64,000 bases of DNA. Source: Haliclystus octoradiatus (taxonomy: Eukaryota; Cnidaria; Staurozoa; Stauromedusae; Haliclystidae). The notes under the pieces are model-generated. The model worked only from the letters and a program-made list of their open reading frames with translations. It had not been told where the DNA came from and did no database searches. The position numbers and the translations under genes are program-made. Location: assembly GCA_916610825.1 (NCBI GenBank), contig OU744447.1, forward strand, positions 4,514,146 to 4,578,145. Reading direction: 5' to 3'. This document shows, in pieces, positions 42,775 to 54,606 of this stretch. Every line of letters starts with the position of its first letter. Within the stretch, counting starts at the first letter, position 1.

Positions 42775-44190
42775 ATGTCTAACCTAACAAACATTTCACT
42801 TTGTCAATTAATACAAGAAACGGAACAAGACTCTTATGAACATACAATCAAAGTAATATACAGATTTGCATCGTGCGCATTATTAATTTTTGGGTTGCTT
42901 GGTAACATCTTAACATGTTACGTCATCATTTCAAGAAAGACAATGCGTCGTTCAATTCATATGTATACATTAAATCTTGCTGCTACAGATTTATTAATTC
43001 TTGTCATTTATTTACCAACACAATTAGCTTTACATGAAAATGATTTTAGATGGGTATTGGGTAAAGCATTATGTAGTATTTCCCATTTAGCATCATCAAT
43101 ATCATTGAATGCATCTATTGCAACTTTAGTTGCCATAACGATGGATCGACATAAGGGTGTTGTTCACCCTTTTCAATGGCGTAGTGATTCACAAAGAAAT
43201 TCTATGTATGTTATACCATTAATATGGGTTATGGCTATTGCATTATCAGTACCTTTTTTCTATGTATCGACAACACGTGAATTTTGTGGATCAGCATATT
43301 GTCTTGAAGAATGGTCCAATACCGATCACAAGAAAGCCTATTGGTCAACAATGTTTTTTATACAATGTCTTGCACCGATTGCTATTATAGTAGCATCTAA
43401 TTTACATATTTTATTCCGGATGTACTTCAGTAAGAGGCTACAATCAATGAATCAAAATAGTCATATTCTGCATTTGGTAATTGCTCTTGTTGCTGTCTAT
43501 ATTATTTGTACAGCACCTCAACATATCATTTTCTTCTGTGTAACATTTTCAAAGGATAATTGTGGTCAGACGATTGTAACTTCTAGATATACTTACATGG
43601 TGAGTAATTTACTTGTCATAGCACAATCAGCTATTAATCCTGTGATTTATGGAACATTCCGTGCAGATTTTAAACAAGCTTTCAGCAAAACATTACATTT
43701 ATTGGTATGTAAACAGAACTTAACAGCAAGGTTACTATGCAAAAAACATTTGAAATTTTCGATCGAATCTGCCTCGGAAGAAATGTCTAGTGATAATCCT
43801 GACGAGACTCGCCAACCACGTGTTTGTAATTCGATTTCATCCACATCAAATATCACATCTCATGCTTCAATGGAAGCAACGAGGCATAACCATCAGAAAG
43901 GCGCCGAGAGACGTGCAAAAGAGTCTACAATAAATGATACTGACGACATCAGCTTATACCAATATTCAGCTCTTGACCACGTGACTCTTGACAGACCTCT
44001 TTTGAATTACTGTTATGATGGTAACAATTCTAGTTGCCATGGAGATACCCAAGACACGTGTCTGCGTCAAACTTCAAAGTCATCAAAGCGTAATTCGTCT
44101 AAGCGCCAAAGTACTTTATATGGTATATTTAGTATTGATCCAATTGATTTCCTACGTCGTTTTATAGACAGTCGTGAAACGAATTTATAA
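42775..44190 (+). CDS. Class A (rhodopsin-like) GPCR, neuropeptide-receptor type
   Basis: A 471-aa seven-helix receptor in one coding exon that starts 11 bp after an acceptor (TTTCTAG at 42763). Landmarks: N-glycosylation sites at N3 and N6, GN at 43-44 (TM1), LAATD with D72 (TM2), W93 and C100 before TM3, DRH at 124-126 in place of DRY, W151 (TM4), P201 (TM5), CTAPQH at 245-250 in place of CWxP (TM6), and NPVIY at 288-292 (TM7). The pattern IATLVAITMDRHKGVVHPF fits peptide receptors of the galanin/NPFF/QRFP-like group, but no ligand can be named. The cytoplasmic tail of about 170 aa is Ser/Thr-rich with many possible phosphorylation sites. It is expected in the plasma membrane, coupled to G proteins. 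Confidence 0.93.
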   Translation: MSNLTNISLCQLIQETEQDSYEHTIKVIYRFASCALLIFGLLGNILTCYVIISRKTMRRSIHMYTLNLAATDLLILVIYLPTQLALHENDFRWVLGKALCSISHLASSISLNASIATLVAITMDRHKGVVHPFQWRSDSQRNSMYVIPLIWVMAIALSVPFFYVSTTREFCGSAYCLEEWSNTDHKKAYWSTMFFIQCLAPIAIIVASNLHILFRMYFSKRLQSMNQNSHILHLVIALVAVYIICTAPQHIIFFCVTFSKDNCGQTIVTSRYTYMVSNLLVIAQSAINPVIYGTFRADFKQAFSKTLHLLVCKQNLTARLLCKKHLKFSIESASEEMSSDNPDETRQPRVCNSISSTSNITSHASMEATRHNHQKGAERRAKESTINDTDDISLYQYSALDHVTLDRPLLNYCYDGNNSSCHGDTQDTCLRQTSKSSKRNSSKRQSTLYGIFSIDPIDFLRRFIDSRETNL

Positions 44191-44504
44191 ACGCGTAATG
44201 TTACGCGTTTCACGTCAGCTAATGACTCCGTAAACGAAGAATATTCGGAGCCTTTTTCCGGAAAATGTATACGGTACACATATACTGTATTACACATTCC
44301 CAAGAACTGAAGACAGAAATGAACTAAATGTATATGAAATTTATCTTACTGTATGTTATCTTTATATACTTCTAAAACATAACATGTCATAGAGATAATG
44401 CAAGGTGCCCACACTTATATAATAAGTACAAAAGATATATATCAATATGATAATACAATACTTTATTGATACTTACTATAGAATATATATAATATATACA
44501 ATAA

Positions 44505-44702
44505 TGTAATATGAGGTAAAACACATATATGTGAAAGTGCTCAATGTTTGTTAAAACAGAGCATAATATAAAATTGAGACAAAGATTAGGCAAAGCCTTT
44601 CCGTAACTCCAAGTTTCACGTGTTTATTTCACGATCATCAGACGGTATAGTGAAACTTGAAGTTACGGAAAGACTTTGCCTCATCTTTGTCTCAATTTTA
44701 TA
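44505..44702 (-). repeat. Hairpin repeat D: type 1 arms plus conserved flank
   Basis: The hairpin 44568-44702 has arms ATAAAATTGAGACAAAGAT and the exact return CTTTGTCTCAATTTTAT, the core AAGTTTCACGTGTTTATTTC and CGATCATCAGACGGT. The flank 44505-44567 (AGTGCTCAATGTTTGTTAA ... GAGCATAATAT) is the inverse of copy A's. It probably lies within the GPCR gene's 3' UTR. Confidence 0.8.
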
Positions 44703-44780
44703 ATATATACATATGAATCTTGAAAATAGTGAAATTTTATTTTACAGATGTATATGGCAGCATTAAATATGTTATAGACG

Positions 44781-44786
44781 AATAAA
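44781..44786 (+). terminator. Candidate poly(A) signal of the GPCR gene
   Basis: AATAAA 590 bp after the stop; if used, the 3' UTR includes hairpin repeat D. Confidence 0.3.
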
Positions 44787-47100
44787 GACTAGTACTACTT
44801 TCTTAATTTTGAAAAAGGTACCCTCCAATATTTGAACGTCCCCGTTTACCATAAGAATGAAAGTCCCTCCGGGTATTTCAATAGTCTGATCATCTTATTT
44901 AAAGTTCGATTATATATGTTTACGTAAGTTAGATAGCAATAGACCAATAGCGACGGTATTTGCAAAGATCGAGTTCCTTGAAATTAATTTTTTTATTTTC
45001 TTTATGCTAATTTGTTCTTTTAAAAATATATTCGGTGTTTCTTTTCAAACCTTTTTAGGGTCATTCTTCAAGAGTTTTATTTGAACAACCCCCTCGGAGT
45101 GCAATGGAAGTTACCTCCTCGGAGTTATATGTATATATAGGTGCAACGACTTTCCAAATAAATCTATTGCCATAAAAGGTTAGACCCAGTTAAAACGGTT
45201 GATAAAAATATACGCTTTTTGACGTCACTGGAAGTTTCAATTAGCTTTAAACAAAATTAATTTCTGAACAGTAATATTTGATTGGACCAAACCCAAAAGC
45301 CAAGAAAGGATTTTCCAGTCAACTAATATTTTGCGTTATCTTCTGAGGTCATGAACAATTTGATTAAATATTTTTTGTCTATTTATATAATACGAATAAA
45401 AATATGTATTTTTAGACTTTACTCACATGCATGATTGCATATAAGTCATGAGATGACTTAAATAAGCAAAATTAATACTATATAGTTTGAAGTTTTATCT
45501 TATAAATTCTATATCCATTTCTGATTGGAGCCTCTGTTGAAAATCGGGCAATCCTCAATACGAGTATCGTTTGTTAAAATATGATTGACCCCATCTACAA
45601 ATTTAGCATTTCAATCATCGTTCATTACTAATGAATTGAACAAATTTAAAAAGATGTAACATGTTGGTTCAAATAAAATGGCTTACAGGATAGAAGAAGT
45701 CAGTATTATTAACTATGAGGATACATCAGGCTGTATATTGAAAATTTGATAGTAAAAGCTTCTGTACTTGAAATTTATTCTCTAATTGTTTTATCATAAG
45801 TTAAACCTGTTACAAGGGAATTTTTGAAGATATTAAATCCAGTAATGGATGACCCATGTACGAATTTAAATTTTTTATTAGATTATCTTCTGGATTATCA
45901 TAAGGCTCATAAGTATGCTTACAGAATTAAATTATATATATAGATGTCATATGCATTCTAAAAAATTGAAACTTATTCAGTCTCAAGGTAAGTAAGAAGT
46001 CTGCAGTTTTACACAACACATTTTCGCCTGCTGATCCGAAGAAGGACACGCTGCAAACATATACTCTCTCCTATTTTTGAATATATTCGATTTATGTCCA
46101 ATCATTCTTCGTCATTTCACGTCATTTTCTTCCAACTACCGACAATGATAATAGCAGACTGTCATGTTGGTCATATCATGAAATAAGCATTTTATTTTAT
46201 TCCATTTTAACCATACAATTCGCTCAATGATATCGCCACAATCAAAAAATGATATCTGTACATTCCAAAATGGTATTTTCTTTGGTGATTATAATTTGAT
46301 GTAAGCAATATGAATACTTAAAATAATATAATGACCTCCGCCACATAGAAGCTATCACGTAATAAATTTAAATGTAATCCATGACCTAAAGGAAGTCCTG
46401 CCTGAAGTTCCATATTTCGGTATACTTGAAAATGTACAACAGAACTTTTAAATTTATAATCTTCAATAAATAACGCTACTCATTGGGATTTTCACCAAAG
46501 ATTATTGTCGATTTTTCTCCTAAATCGGTTCAAGTACCTTCAAAAGTAATATATCAAAGATATTTTAAAAACGTTTGTCATTCTTGTAAAATGTTCAAAC
46601 ACATGTATGGTTTCATTTAAAATTAATTTTAATGCATAATGATTAATTGACATTAAACTAGTCTGTAAAACCTGCTCATTGTCCGTTAAAATTCTTACGA
46701 ACAATCAAATCTATATCAGTATTATTTCACATTATAACCTATTCTGTATAGATAATTAAATTCCTGTGTTATATGATCTCATTAATCTTAATGCCTAGAA
46801 ATTGATTTATAATTTTCCATGCATGAATTATTTTTGACAAATTGCGTTAATGTTTATGCAAGCAAATATACCTTGCAGCCTAAAATTTTGAAATTTAATC
46901 AAAATTAATTAAGCACGATTCTGTCTTTCTGTGTAGACGCGACCACGTACTTTAGACACATTGCCGCGTTGACGCCATTACAATCTATCTATTGGCCTCG
47001 TTAAAGCATTACAATATAAGTAATTGCGTAAACGTACCCTGCTAAAACAATGCCAAGCCATTTGAAAAGAACAATACAGGCTGGACACGGTGTGTGCAGA
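44787..47100. other. Intergenic, degenerate repeat only
   Basis: 44807-44877 contains GAACGTCCCCGT and CCCTCCGGGTA like the right end of the CCCGGGGG MITE family. 44990-45130 looks distantly like 9090-9250. No gene is seen. Confidence 0.35.
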
Positions 47101-47108
47101 TATAAAAG
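47101..47108 (+). promoter_or_regulatory. TATA box of the 47224 gene
   Basis: TATAAAAG lies 123 bp before the ATG, giving a predicted start of transcription near 47130 and a 5' UTR of about 90 nt. Confidence 0.55.
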
Positions 47109-47223
47109 CGTTATCTTAGCAGGTTTTCATTACATTTCAAGTAAGCTCAGGCAGAGTGTTTGCAGTTCTCATCTATTAAAATCACTAAACAGTGTTTGAA
47201 GTCCAGTTGTAAAAAGTTATATT

Positions 47224-47583
47224 ATGGATAATATCAAATTAAGATGTTTTGCTTCAACCGATTCAGTCTACGATTCTTCTGGAGAAGAAAATGATTATTT
47301 ACTTGGCGACAGACATCACTTTGCTGAAAATAATGATTTTTCATCATCGTGGCAAGGAGAACAAGCAGTACGGAACGCTACTGATTCAAGAAAGAATTCG
47401 GCTGGTAGCAAAGATTCTACCGACAAGACAGATTCATGTTATATGTCGTGTTTTCAAAAATCAACACGTGGCGACCATTGCAATATTTCAAATTGTTCAG
47501 CGAGAATTCGTTATGCTCCTCCACCTGCCCCAAAGTTGAGAAGAAAATTCGGTAGTGATAAAAGCATCGAAAGATCAATTTAA
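47224..47583 (+). CDS. Small orphan protein, 119 aa
   Basis: A single-exon ORF beginning MDNIKLRCFASTDSVYDSS. It is polar, Ser/Asp-rich and without a signal peptide or membrane helix. It has a small cluster of cysteines (CYMSCF, HCNISNC) and a Pro/basic tail (YAPPPAPKLRRKFGSDKS). A strong TATA box stands at the expected distance upstream. Codon use and composition look like a real protein and overlapping ORFs are shadows. I recognise no family, and no canonical AATAAA lies close to the stop. Role unknown; the short, intrinsically disordered look would suit a regulatory or adaptor peptide, but that is a guess. Confidence 0.6.
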   Translation: MDNIKLRCFASTDSVYDSSGEENDYLLGDRHHFAENNDFSSSWQGEQAVRNATDSRKNSAGSKDSTDKTDSCYMSCFQKSTRGDHCNISNCSARIRYAPPPAPKLRRKFGSDKSIERSI

Positions 47584-49128
47584 ATTCATTACCTTGGACA
47601 AATAATTAATTAAATTCATGGTGGAGATGAAGTTTAGGTGCTCAAACATCGTTTGACGAGGATATTCAACCAAACATGTATTTCAATGAAACGTGATGCG
47701 GATCTATTTAAAATAGTAAACTTTCTACAATCCTAGGACACAAGACAACGAAAAACAAATACGAAAGGAAGCAACCATAATATATCCTCGTATCAAATTC
47801 AGACGCTTATTATATATTATATATATTATATATATATATGAAGAAAACACTAATTAATTCTGAAAGAGATTATAAATAGAGAATAGAGTTTATTATATTT
47901 TAACTTATCATTGTAGATCAATGAATACATTTTAAATTTAATTTTTGTTGTCATTTTGAGTTTATTTCAAATGTATATAAAAAGGTATAACGATGACAAC
48001 CAGATATATTTTATCCAAGTATTTTCATTTTGCTGTGCAAATACATTTATTGAAATATTTATACTGCTCTTTATTTAGCGTTTTTCTTTTATTTGATTAG
48101 ACATACATACTCTTAAGCAAATTTAGAACAGCAACCTCAACAAAAATGTTATGTTTTCTGCATGACAAAAACATCAAAGTTGATTAAATCCATGGTCTGG
48201 AAGAACCTATTTAATGCTCAGTGAGCCCCTAAAAGAGCAATAGTTCATAATCATGTTCGATCTTGGCAAGTATCAACAACAAACATCAACAATGAACTGC
48301 AAAGTCCAAAAGTTTTCATCCAAGAGCATGATTCGCTTAATGTTCTTGTATTGAAATTTGAAAGTGTACATCCACATTTAGATATTGTTATATGCATTGA
48401 ATATATAGCATGAAAATACCTGCTTAATTTCTACGTTTTATAAAAATGGAAAAGATTGAACACATCTCTTTAAGTTTACAAAATAATGACGATGACATCC
48501 AGCTGCGAAAACAATAAACAATGAATACAGGTTGTTTGACGTCATAATGCTATTGATTTATTAGCATAATGCATAGGTAATTGACCATACTTGGTACCTA
48601 TTTGAATGAGATTGAATTTATCAATGTTCAAACAGTGGATGGCCTGTCTTTCATTATCTGTGAGATTTCTGATAGTAAATTTTCTTTTTTGAAATTTTAC
48701 TATATTTGATGGAAATAATAAAATCTTTAAAATGTTTCACGTCATTTATTCTAAATTTGTATTGATTTCTTGCTAATTACGCAATATTAGTATCATCAAT
48801 AGATAATCAGAGGCAAGCAAAAAATATATATGTATATGTTGAGAATGTGCGTGTGTGTTAGAAATAGTTTAATCAAGTATAGAATTTCAGGAAAAGAACA
48901 TTTCTACCACGCAAAGAAATTAAAAGCCTTAAACTTGATTGACGTCATGTAACTCTGAATAAAGCATTTCCAAATTCTTTTTAATGGTTTTAAAAGATTA
49001 TCTACGTAAATTATATATAGATCAAACATTTTAAAATAGGAATAGCAACATCAATTAATAGATTTGACGTATTTATAGATCAAATTTACAGCAATATTGT
49101 CACGTTACGTGTATTGTTTTTATTTTAG
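47584..49128. other. Downstream region, nothing recognised
   Basis: A TA-rich simple repeat lies around 47810-47840. No other feature was found. Confidence 0.4.
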
Positions 49129-49390
49129 GAGTTTACTTCGGATAAACACTGCCAAGTGTATTTCCATAAAATACTTACAGCTAGTATATCTTCAAAGTAA
49201 CGCAAAGTCGGACAAGAGCGGCCAAAAGAGGACATTTCATTATTTCACAATACAGAACAACGTATGGAAAGAAAAGAACCCCAAGAAAAGACTCTCAACC
49301 AAAGCATTAGGGAATAGTAAAGAAATTTTATACTCAATAGAGTCAAGGCATGGAATAAAAACATTTTTAAATGAATTACCTGCTAACTAA
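49129..49390 (+). CDS. Possible terminal coding exon, unknown protein
   Basis: The acceptor TTGTTTTTATTTTAG|GAGTTT is strong, and after it about 86 codons stay open to TAA. The peptide is basic and protein-like (for example SNAKSDKSGQKRTFHYFTIQ and SIESRHGIKTFLNEL). No upstream exon was identified, and linkage to the 47224 gene is not supported because that ORF already ends in a stop. AATAAA occurs at 49564-49569. The family is not recognised. Confidence 0.35.
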
Positions 49391-51475
49391 ACTTTTAATG
49401 AAATTTGTTTATTGTAAATATGCTTCGTAAATAATTGTATCATACTTAATTAATGTCATATATACCTAAGGTTCTTAAGCTATATGTTAACTATAACTTC
49501 ACCCTAACTTTGAAATTTTAAAAAATTATGATAACAGTTAACATGTAGTTGGAAACGAGTATAAATAAAATAAATAATGATGATGACATCCAGTAAAGGA
49601 TAATGAGCCGTTTTGAAATCCTTCTTATACTACCCTGGTTGGTTTGGTGAAAGTATGACCTTGAAAATGTGACCAGTTTTCCATATAAAGGACTTAAACA
49701 GCAAGGGTCTAGGCACTTCTCAGTAGGAGTTTTTCGGAAAATCACAGCCGGAAATCGTGAAATTCGCAGCTTGATACCAGCATCAATTAGACAATTTAAT
49801 CCCGCAAATTTGCCGTCACTTTAAACATGATGCTAAAATGACACCCAAAACTTGGAGGATTTTCATACTTTAATGCAAATATATTAGCCTAGACAGTCAG
49901 ATTTAATATAAGAATGTAATCATATGCCTAACATATGTGCTACACAAAGAGCCCTATCAAGGCTACAAATTCAAGTCAGACATGGCTGACAAAGAAACTT
50001 GTAAATGAGGCAATTCACGATACAAACACATTATTAATAATAATAATACGCAAACCGTGTCGGTGATCAAATCACCATTGTTTCATTATTGTTAAACTCC
50101 TTTTCCGCAGAGCACTTTCCAAACTTCTTATACGCTTCTGGGTTATCTATAGGCCTTTGGCTATCCGACGTTTTGTTTTTACAGGTTAAAATGCTATAAA
50201 TTGCTCATAAAATGCGATTAAAATTTCCAAAATCGTGATATTTCGACGGAAGTTATGTGAAAATAAACTGCTTTCCTTGGTGTATCCCGTCATGCCTAGC
50301 AACATCACGAATTTTAGAGCACGCTTTATTTTAATGGCTGCCAATATTTTGTAAAAGTGTTTCGTATTTTGCAAAAGTATTCCAATATGCCTGGAAGGAG
50401 ATGAGGTCCAACAATATTCCATTTTACATCACAAACAGAAGACCCAATTCTCGGTAAGTCTTTTACAACTTGAATGTTTAAATGCTTCATGTAAAGTCTG
50501 TCGAAGTCACTTTTACCGTGGTTTTTACCCTGTTGCATGAGGGCTTACAGGACTCTAATGGCAATTGTTTATACTTTTAGTTTTCATAATCCCCAATAGC
50601 CTACTTTGTTATCAAGTCATCGTTGGCCGAAGAGATTTCTGTGTCACTGTATCGCCATGATAGCTTGATTTGTTATGAACTGCTCTTCGTGGGAAGAAAG
50701 GATTTACTATGTCACCGTTTTATGTCAGCAGTTCTGCTCTGTTATCCACACTGCACACACAGAGATTTGACCCATAACAAATACACAAATTCAGAGAATT
50801 AATGTGGTACTTTTCAGTCGTCAAGCAGTTGTAAGTTGTACAAATACAAAATTAGAGTTGTAATTTAGCTGCCTTCTATCGTTTTATCGAAATGTACATT
50901 TATAATGTGCCATACATTGACAACGTCCACTGTGACCACACATTGTTTACTTAAATCATTATTATAAGACGTAGGTGAATGGTGACCATTATAGACATGT
51001 GTCCTCTCTGTGAGAAGCTGGCTTAAGTTAATAAAATATTAGAGTTTGGGTCTCTCATTTTAAATGAGTCATTTATGTAATTTACTGTATCAAATTTCAG
51101 AATCACCTGTTGTTATTACCACTCAATGACTCATGCTGAGATTCACTCAACCGATACAGCAATAATATTTACATACCAATGCCTTTCACCGTGAAAACAA
51201 GTTCATTAACTGCTTACCTAACATACAATCCAAATTTATTTAATTTGAACTATGTAGTCAACATAAAATTTACTTATAGATAACCTATATTTATTTGATT
51301 TGAAATATGTAATACAATAGAGTATCAATTTTCTCCTTTTCACTATGCTTTACATGTACGTAAAGATTAATTATCAAAACTGAAATTAATTATCAGTGTT
51401 GTTCTGCATTTTTAATTCCTTCTCATGACTATTTTGTTTCATTGACATTCTCTTTGACAAGATTTACTGCAGGCT
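49391..51475. other. Intergenic with unassigned minus-strand ORFs
   Basis: Minus-strand ORFs at 50186-50422 and 50326-50538 overlap in different frames and have moderately protein-like composition, but show no motif, splice signal or paired repeat. Confidence 0.3.
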
Positions 51476-51562
51476 ACTAACGGGAGCGAAGCGACCTCTT
51501 TGAGGAAGCCGAAGGCTGACTGGCCCCGGGCGCAGGCCGCAAGCCGAAGGCTTGTAAGATAT
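51476..51562. other. GC-rich island of about 85 bp
   Basis: In a strongly AT-rich neighbourhood this stretch is GC-rich and built of short repeats (GGGAGCGAAGCGACC, AAGCCGAAGGCTGA, AAGCCGAAGGCTTG). Its composition has no match elsewhere in the window. No ORF or RNA gene is evident. Confidence 0.5.
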
Positions 51563-51765
51563 ATTGCACATAGCCATACTATACTTGCTCACTTAATGTT
51601 ACCGCCCTTAATCACAGTGTCTTCGAAACCGTATACTTCTACAAAATGTTTGATATGTTGATAAACTCAAAGCAGCTTTATAGCATAAACGCGTAGCAAT
51701 TAGAGCCTATATATACCAGTTATTCAATTATACTCTAATTTTTCTCACCGATATCTTGATCTATA

Positions 51766-51860
51766 TAGAATTGACACAAAGATGAGGCAAAAGATTTTTC
51801 GTTACTCTGAGTTTCATGCGTTTATGGTGCATTCATCAGACCCTCTGATGAACATTGATT
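51766..51860 (+). repeat. Hairpin repeat E: half copy, type 1 left arm
   Basis: TAGAATTGACACAAAGATG leads to GTTACTCTGAGTTTCATGCG and ATTCATCAGACCC, followed directly by TCTGATGAACATTGATTC. The returning arm then stops. The ORF at 51782-51976 is a by-product. Confidence 0.65.
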
Positions 51861-53449
51861 CACTTCATATTATATTTTATTATATCTTGGTCTATATAAA
51901 TACTGTATTCAGCTTAACCAATGATCTTGTGTTTATTTTCAATCTATTTTCTTCTATTTTTAATAACTTGTTATAGATTTTCTCAAAAAGCGCTGCTTGT
52001 CACTACGATCGTATTATTTTGAGCTTTATAATCTCCAAATAAATAGTTTATGTATTTTATTTTATAAAACAAGTAGAAAATAGTGATCCGTGTCAAGTAG
52101 TCTGATGCGAAAAATTTTGGCTCTATATGAGACATTCAAGTCAAGAGGCCTGGCAGATTGCATTTTTTAAGACTCTTTCATGTCTCATTATGTACCCAGC
52201 CAGTTCGTATTGGAGTTCACAAAGCTGATATCTTAAGTAGGGTATATGTTTGTTGACTCTATACATTTGAGGTACATTCCTCACACATCGTTTGTTTTTC
52301 GAAAATTCTTATTTAAAATGCGATGGAAGTCAAGCAAAATCTAAGTTGTTGTTTACAAGGTCAATTTTCCTCGGGCGTTTTGCTTGCCTTTCAGGAAATG
52401 AATGCTGATTGGCTATATGGTTTTACCCATACTTGAGGTAACGTAAAATAAGCATTTTGATTGGTTGTATTTTTTCTCACTTGCGAGAAAAATGATGTAA
52501 ATACTATGACTGGCTCAGGCAATTATATATGACAAAATACAAACGAAAAGTAAATTCGCAGTGCCTTTGCTTGTTCTCCTACTTCACGTCAACGATGGAA
52601 ACTTTTAATTCTGTGGAATATTCGAATGTTCGAATTGTAGAGTAGTGGTACTTAAACCAATCATGAGCAGGTTGATATAGTTCACGTTTTATAAGGATGA
52701 GATTCCACTATACCGGATAGCCTCCGAGCGTAGTGATTTTCGTACGGGTTAGGCATTCGAATGACACTATATAGGCAAAGTAATCCAGTTCCAGTGATTA
52801 ATAAATATCAATTATTTGTTGCCATTAGCCTTTTTTATTGAATCAAAAGGTTATAGCAATTTTCAGAATCAAATGTTTGAACACTCTTTCAAGTGCCTCT
52901 CTCGGCTCCCATTTGACAGATACCAGTCACGTGATTACCTTGGACAGATATCCAGACCCACTCTCCTGGCAACACAAATCTACAAATGGACTTTATACCA
53001 ATGCTATACATCAAACACTGCAGTCTGTTACCATTACATTATATTCAATCTTGTATGCTTTCTATATCAACATAATTCAATGCTTGAGTGCAATCCCGCC
53101 ATTAACTATATGACATGTTGCCCACAAGTTGGTCGTATAACACATGGATAATGAATTAGACAATGTTAATATTTATCAATGACAACATTCTGTACTAAAG
53201 CAGGTTCGATCTGATTATATTCACACACATCGCTATATGTATACAATTTCATGAGACGTACGATGATAACGATCGTACAAGACTATTTAAACAATAGAAT
53301 GACACCAAACTAATTACAGATTACATAAAATTGAAGGCTATAGGAATAATACATTTTGATAGCACATACATGATAATGTTACAATGGTATATATTCCATG
53401 CAAAAGATAAATCGCAAACAATGCCAAACAATGCGTGGATGGTTTATAG
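51861..53449. other. Intergenic, nothing recognised
   Basis: The overlapping ORFs at 52816-53151 lack support in either frame. Confidence 0.35.
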
Positions 53450-53859
53450 TTAAAATGAACGATAAATGAATATAGATGCACATGTTCTGCCGACGTTATT
53501 TTCCTCACGAATTGTTGTTCGAGCTTCTTCATACCAAATACGATAATCTTTCCCATGCTCCAGAAAAATAAAATCAGCTGAAATCACAATGTCGGCAGAA
53601 GGACCTTTCCCATCTACGGAGACAAACTGAGAAAGCAAGAAGTTTGACTTATCAGTAAGCTCTACCATGATCCTGGCGTGGTCATTTTTTAAACAACCAA
53701 AAGGCACTGCTTTCTTTATTGGGTTGCATTGAATGCCATCATCAGATGTATGATACAGCTTTACTTTGTAATTCCCCGTTTTTTGATTAAATGTGAATGA
53801 ACCATAGCTCTCTGTTCCTTTCCCTTCGAAACATACAATAGGGGTCGAAACGAGTATCT
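53450..53859 (-). CDS. Secreted PAN/apple-like protein gene: long last exon
   Basis: The exon starts after TTTAATTTCAG (acceptor ends at 53860) in phase 1 and runs 136 codons to TAA. The upstream micro-exon supplies the first base, giving ...MIPEKEILVSTPIVCFEG. It encodes a compact, probably beta-rich domain (GNYKVKLYHTSDDG, VSVDGKGPSADIVISADF, GKDYRIWYEE, TCASIFIY). It resembles C1q/TNF-like jelly rolls in strand pattern only; that is a guess. Its first half is homologous to the alternative exon at 54430-54606. With exon 1 the protein would be secreted and about 235 aa. Confidence 0.6.
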
Positions 53860-53919
53860 CTGAAATTAAAACATAGATGATTTTATATATAATATAGCTT
53901 ATGTTGATCTGACTATTAT

Positions 53920-53955
53920 AGTCTGAAGATCACAATTAAACGCGTGAAACTCTGT
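53920..53955. repeat. Hairpin-family fragment K (right arm only)
   Basis: GTCTGAAGATCACAATTAA followed by ACGCGTGAAACTCTG matches the returning arm of type 1 copies. It lies in the intron just upstream of the last exon. Confidence 0.45.
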
Positions 53956-54145
53956 GAGTGACTGGTTGATGGTTAATTATCAAGTGTAGCATATTGGCGG
54001 GAGTACAGAACGCTCCAACCCACATGGGAACTGAAACGTCACATTTTCTTTTTCGTTGCCATTCTACGAATATTAAGTCACTATGTTTGTTCAGTTATAC
54101 GAATGAGTAAAATACTGCAGTTTCTATACACATATTTTGGCATAC

Positions 54146-54161
54146 CTTTCTCTGGAATCAT
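54146..54161 (-). CDS. 16-nt micro-exon of the PAN/apple-like gene
   Basis: The minus strand reads CTTTTCATTCTCAG, then ATGATTCCAGAGAAAG, then GTATGCC: a pyrimidine-rich acceptor, 16 exonic bases and a donor. Sixteen bases turn the phase-0 end of exon 1 into the phase-1 entry needed by the last exon, coding MIPEK plus one base. That exact phase fit is the main support. No transcript evidence is available. Confidence 0.5.
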
Positions 54162-54429
54162 CTGAGAATGAAAAGAGAGAGGGAAGTTAAACATAGCAAG
54201 ATGTCTACATACCTTCAAAAGTAATGCTATCAAATATATATAGAGAGATAAGTTGATAGGAAGAACTTAATACACATTATATTCACTCGTTGATTTGTAT
54301 CATAGAGCTCATAGAGCCTTGCTCGTTCGTTTTATGATACATGATACGTAAGTAAAATCAATACTACGCGTTTTTCAGTAAGCAATTTTTTTTATTAAAT
54401 ATAGCTATAACCTTATGTGTTATTTTTGT

Positions 54430-54606
54430 TCATTTAGAAACATATAACTCAACATTTATAATCGTGGGAACAAAAATAATCGACCCACAATCTTGCTCCT
54501 CTTCCTTAGTCTGAAATTGCGTCGCATAGATCTTCTGACCATCGTTTGAATATTGATAAATTGCAACGTGAGCTATACCCAAGCAGTCAAACTCAAAACA
54601 TAAGTA
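54430..54606 (-). CDS. Alternative short last exon of the PAN/apple-like gene
   Basis: The acceptor TTTTCTTCCATGTGCAG precedes a phase-0 exon of 58 codons plus TGA (YLCFEFDCLG ... VAIYQYSNDGQK ... DCGSIIFVP ... VELYVSK). It can join directly to exon 1, which ends in phase 0. It aligns with the first half of the 53450-53859 domain (FxF, V.(I/L)Y..S(N/D)DG, (I/M)VEL), so it is a duplicated and shortened copy. It may be an alternative ending, or part of a separate tandem gene. Confidence 0.5.
   Translation of the reverse strand, partial: YLCFEFDCLGIAHVAIYQYSNDGQKIYATQFQTKEEEQDCGSIIFVPTIINVELYVSK

Noticed and set aside
50186..50538. Overlapping minus-strand ORFs, protein-like in places
   Set aside because: The frames change without splice sites and no domain was recognised; could be decayed transposon sequence.
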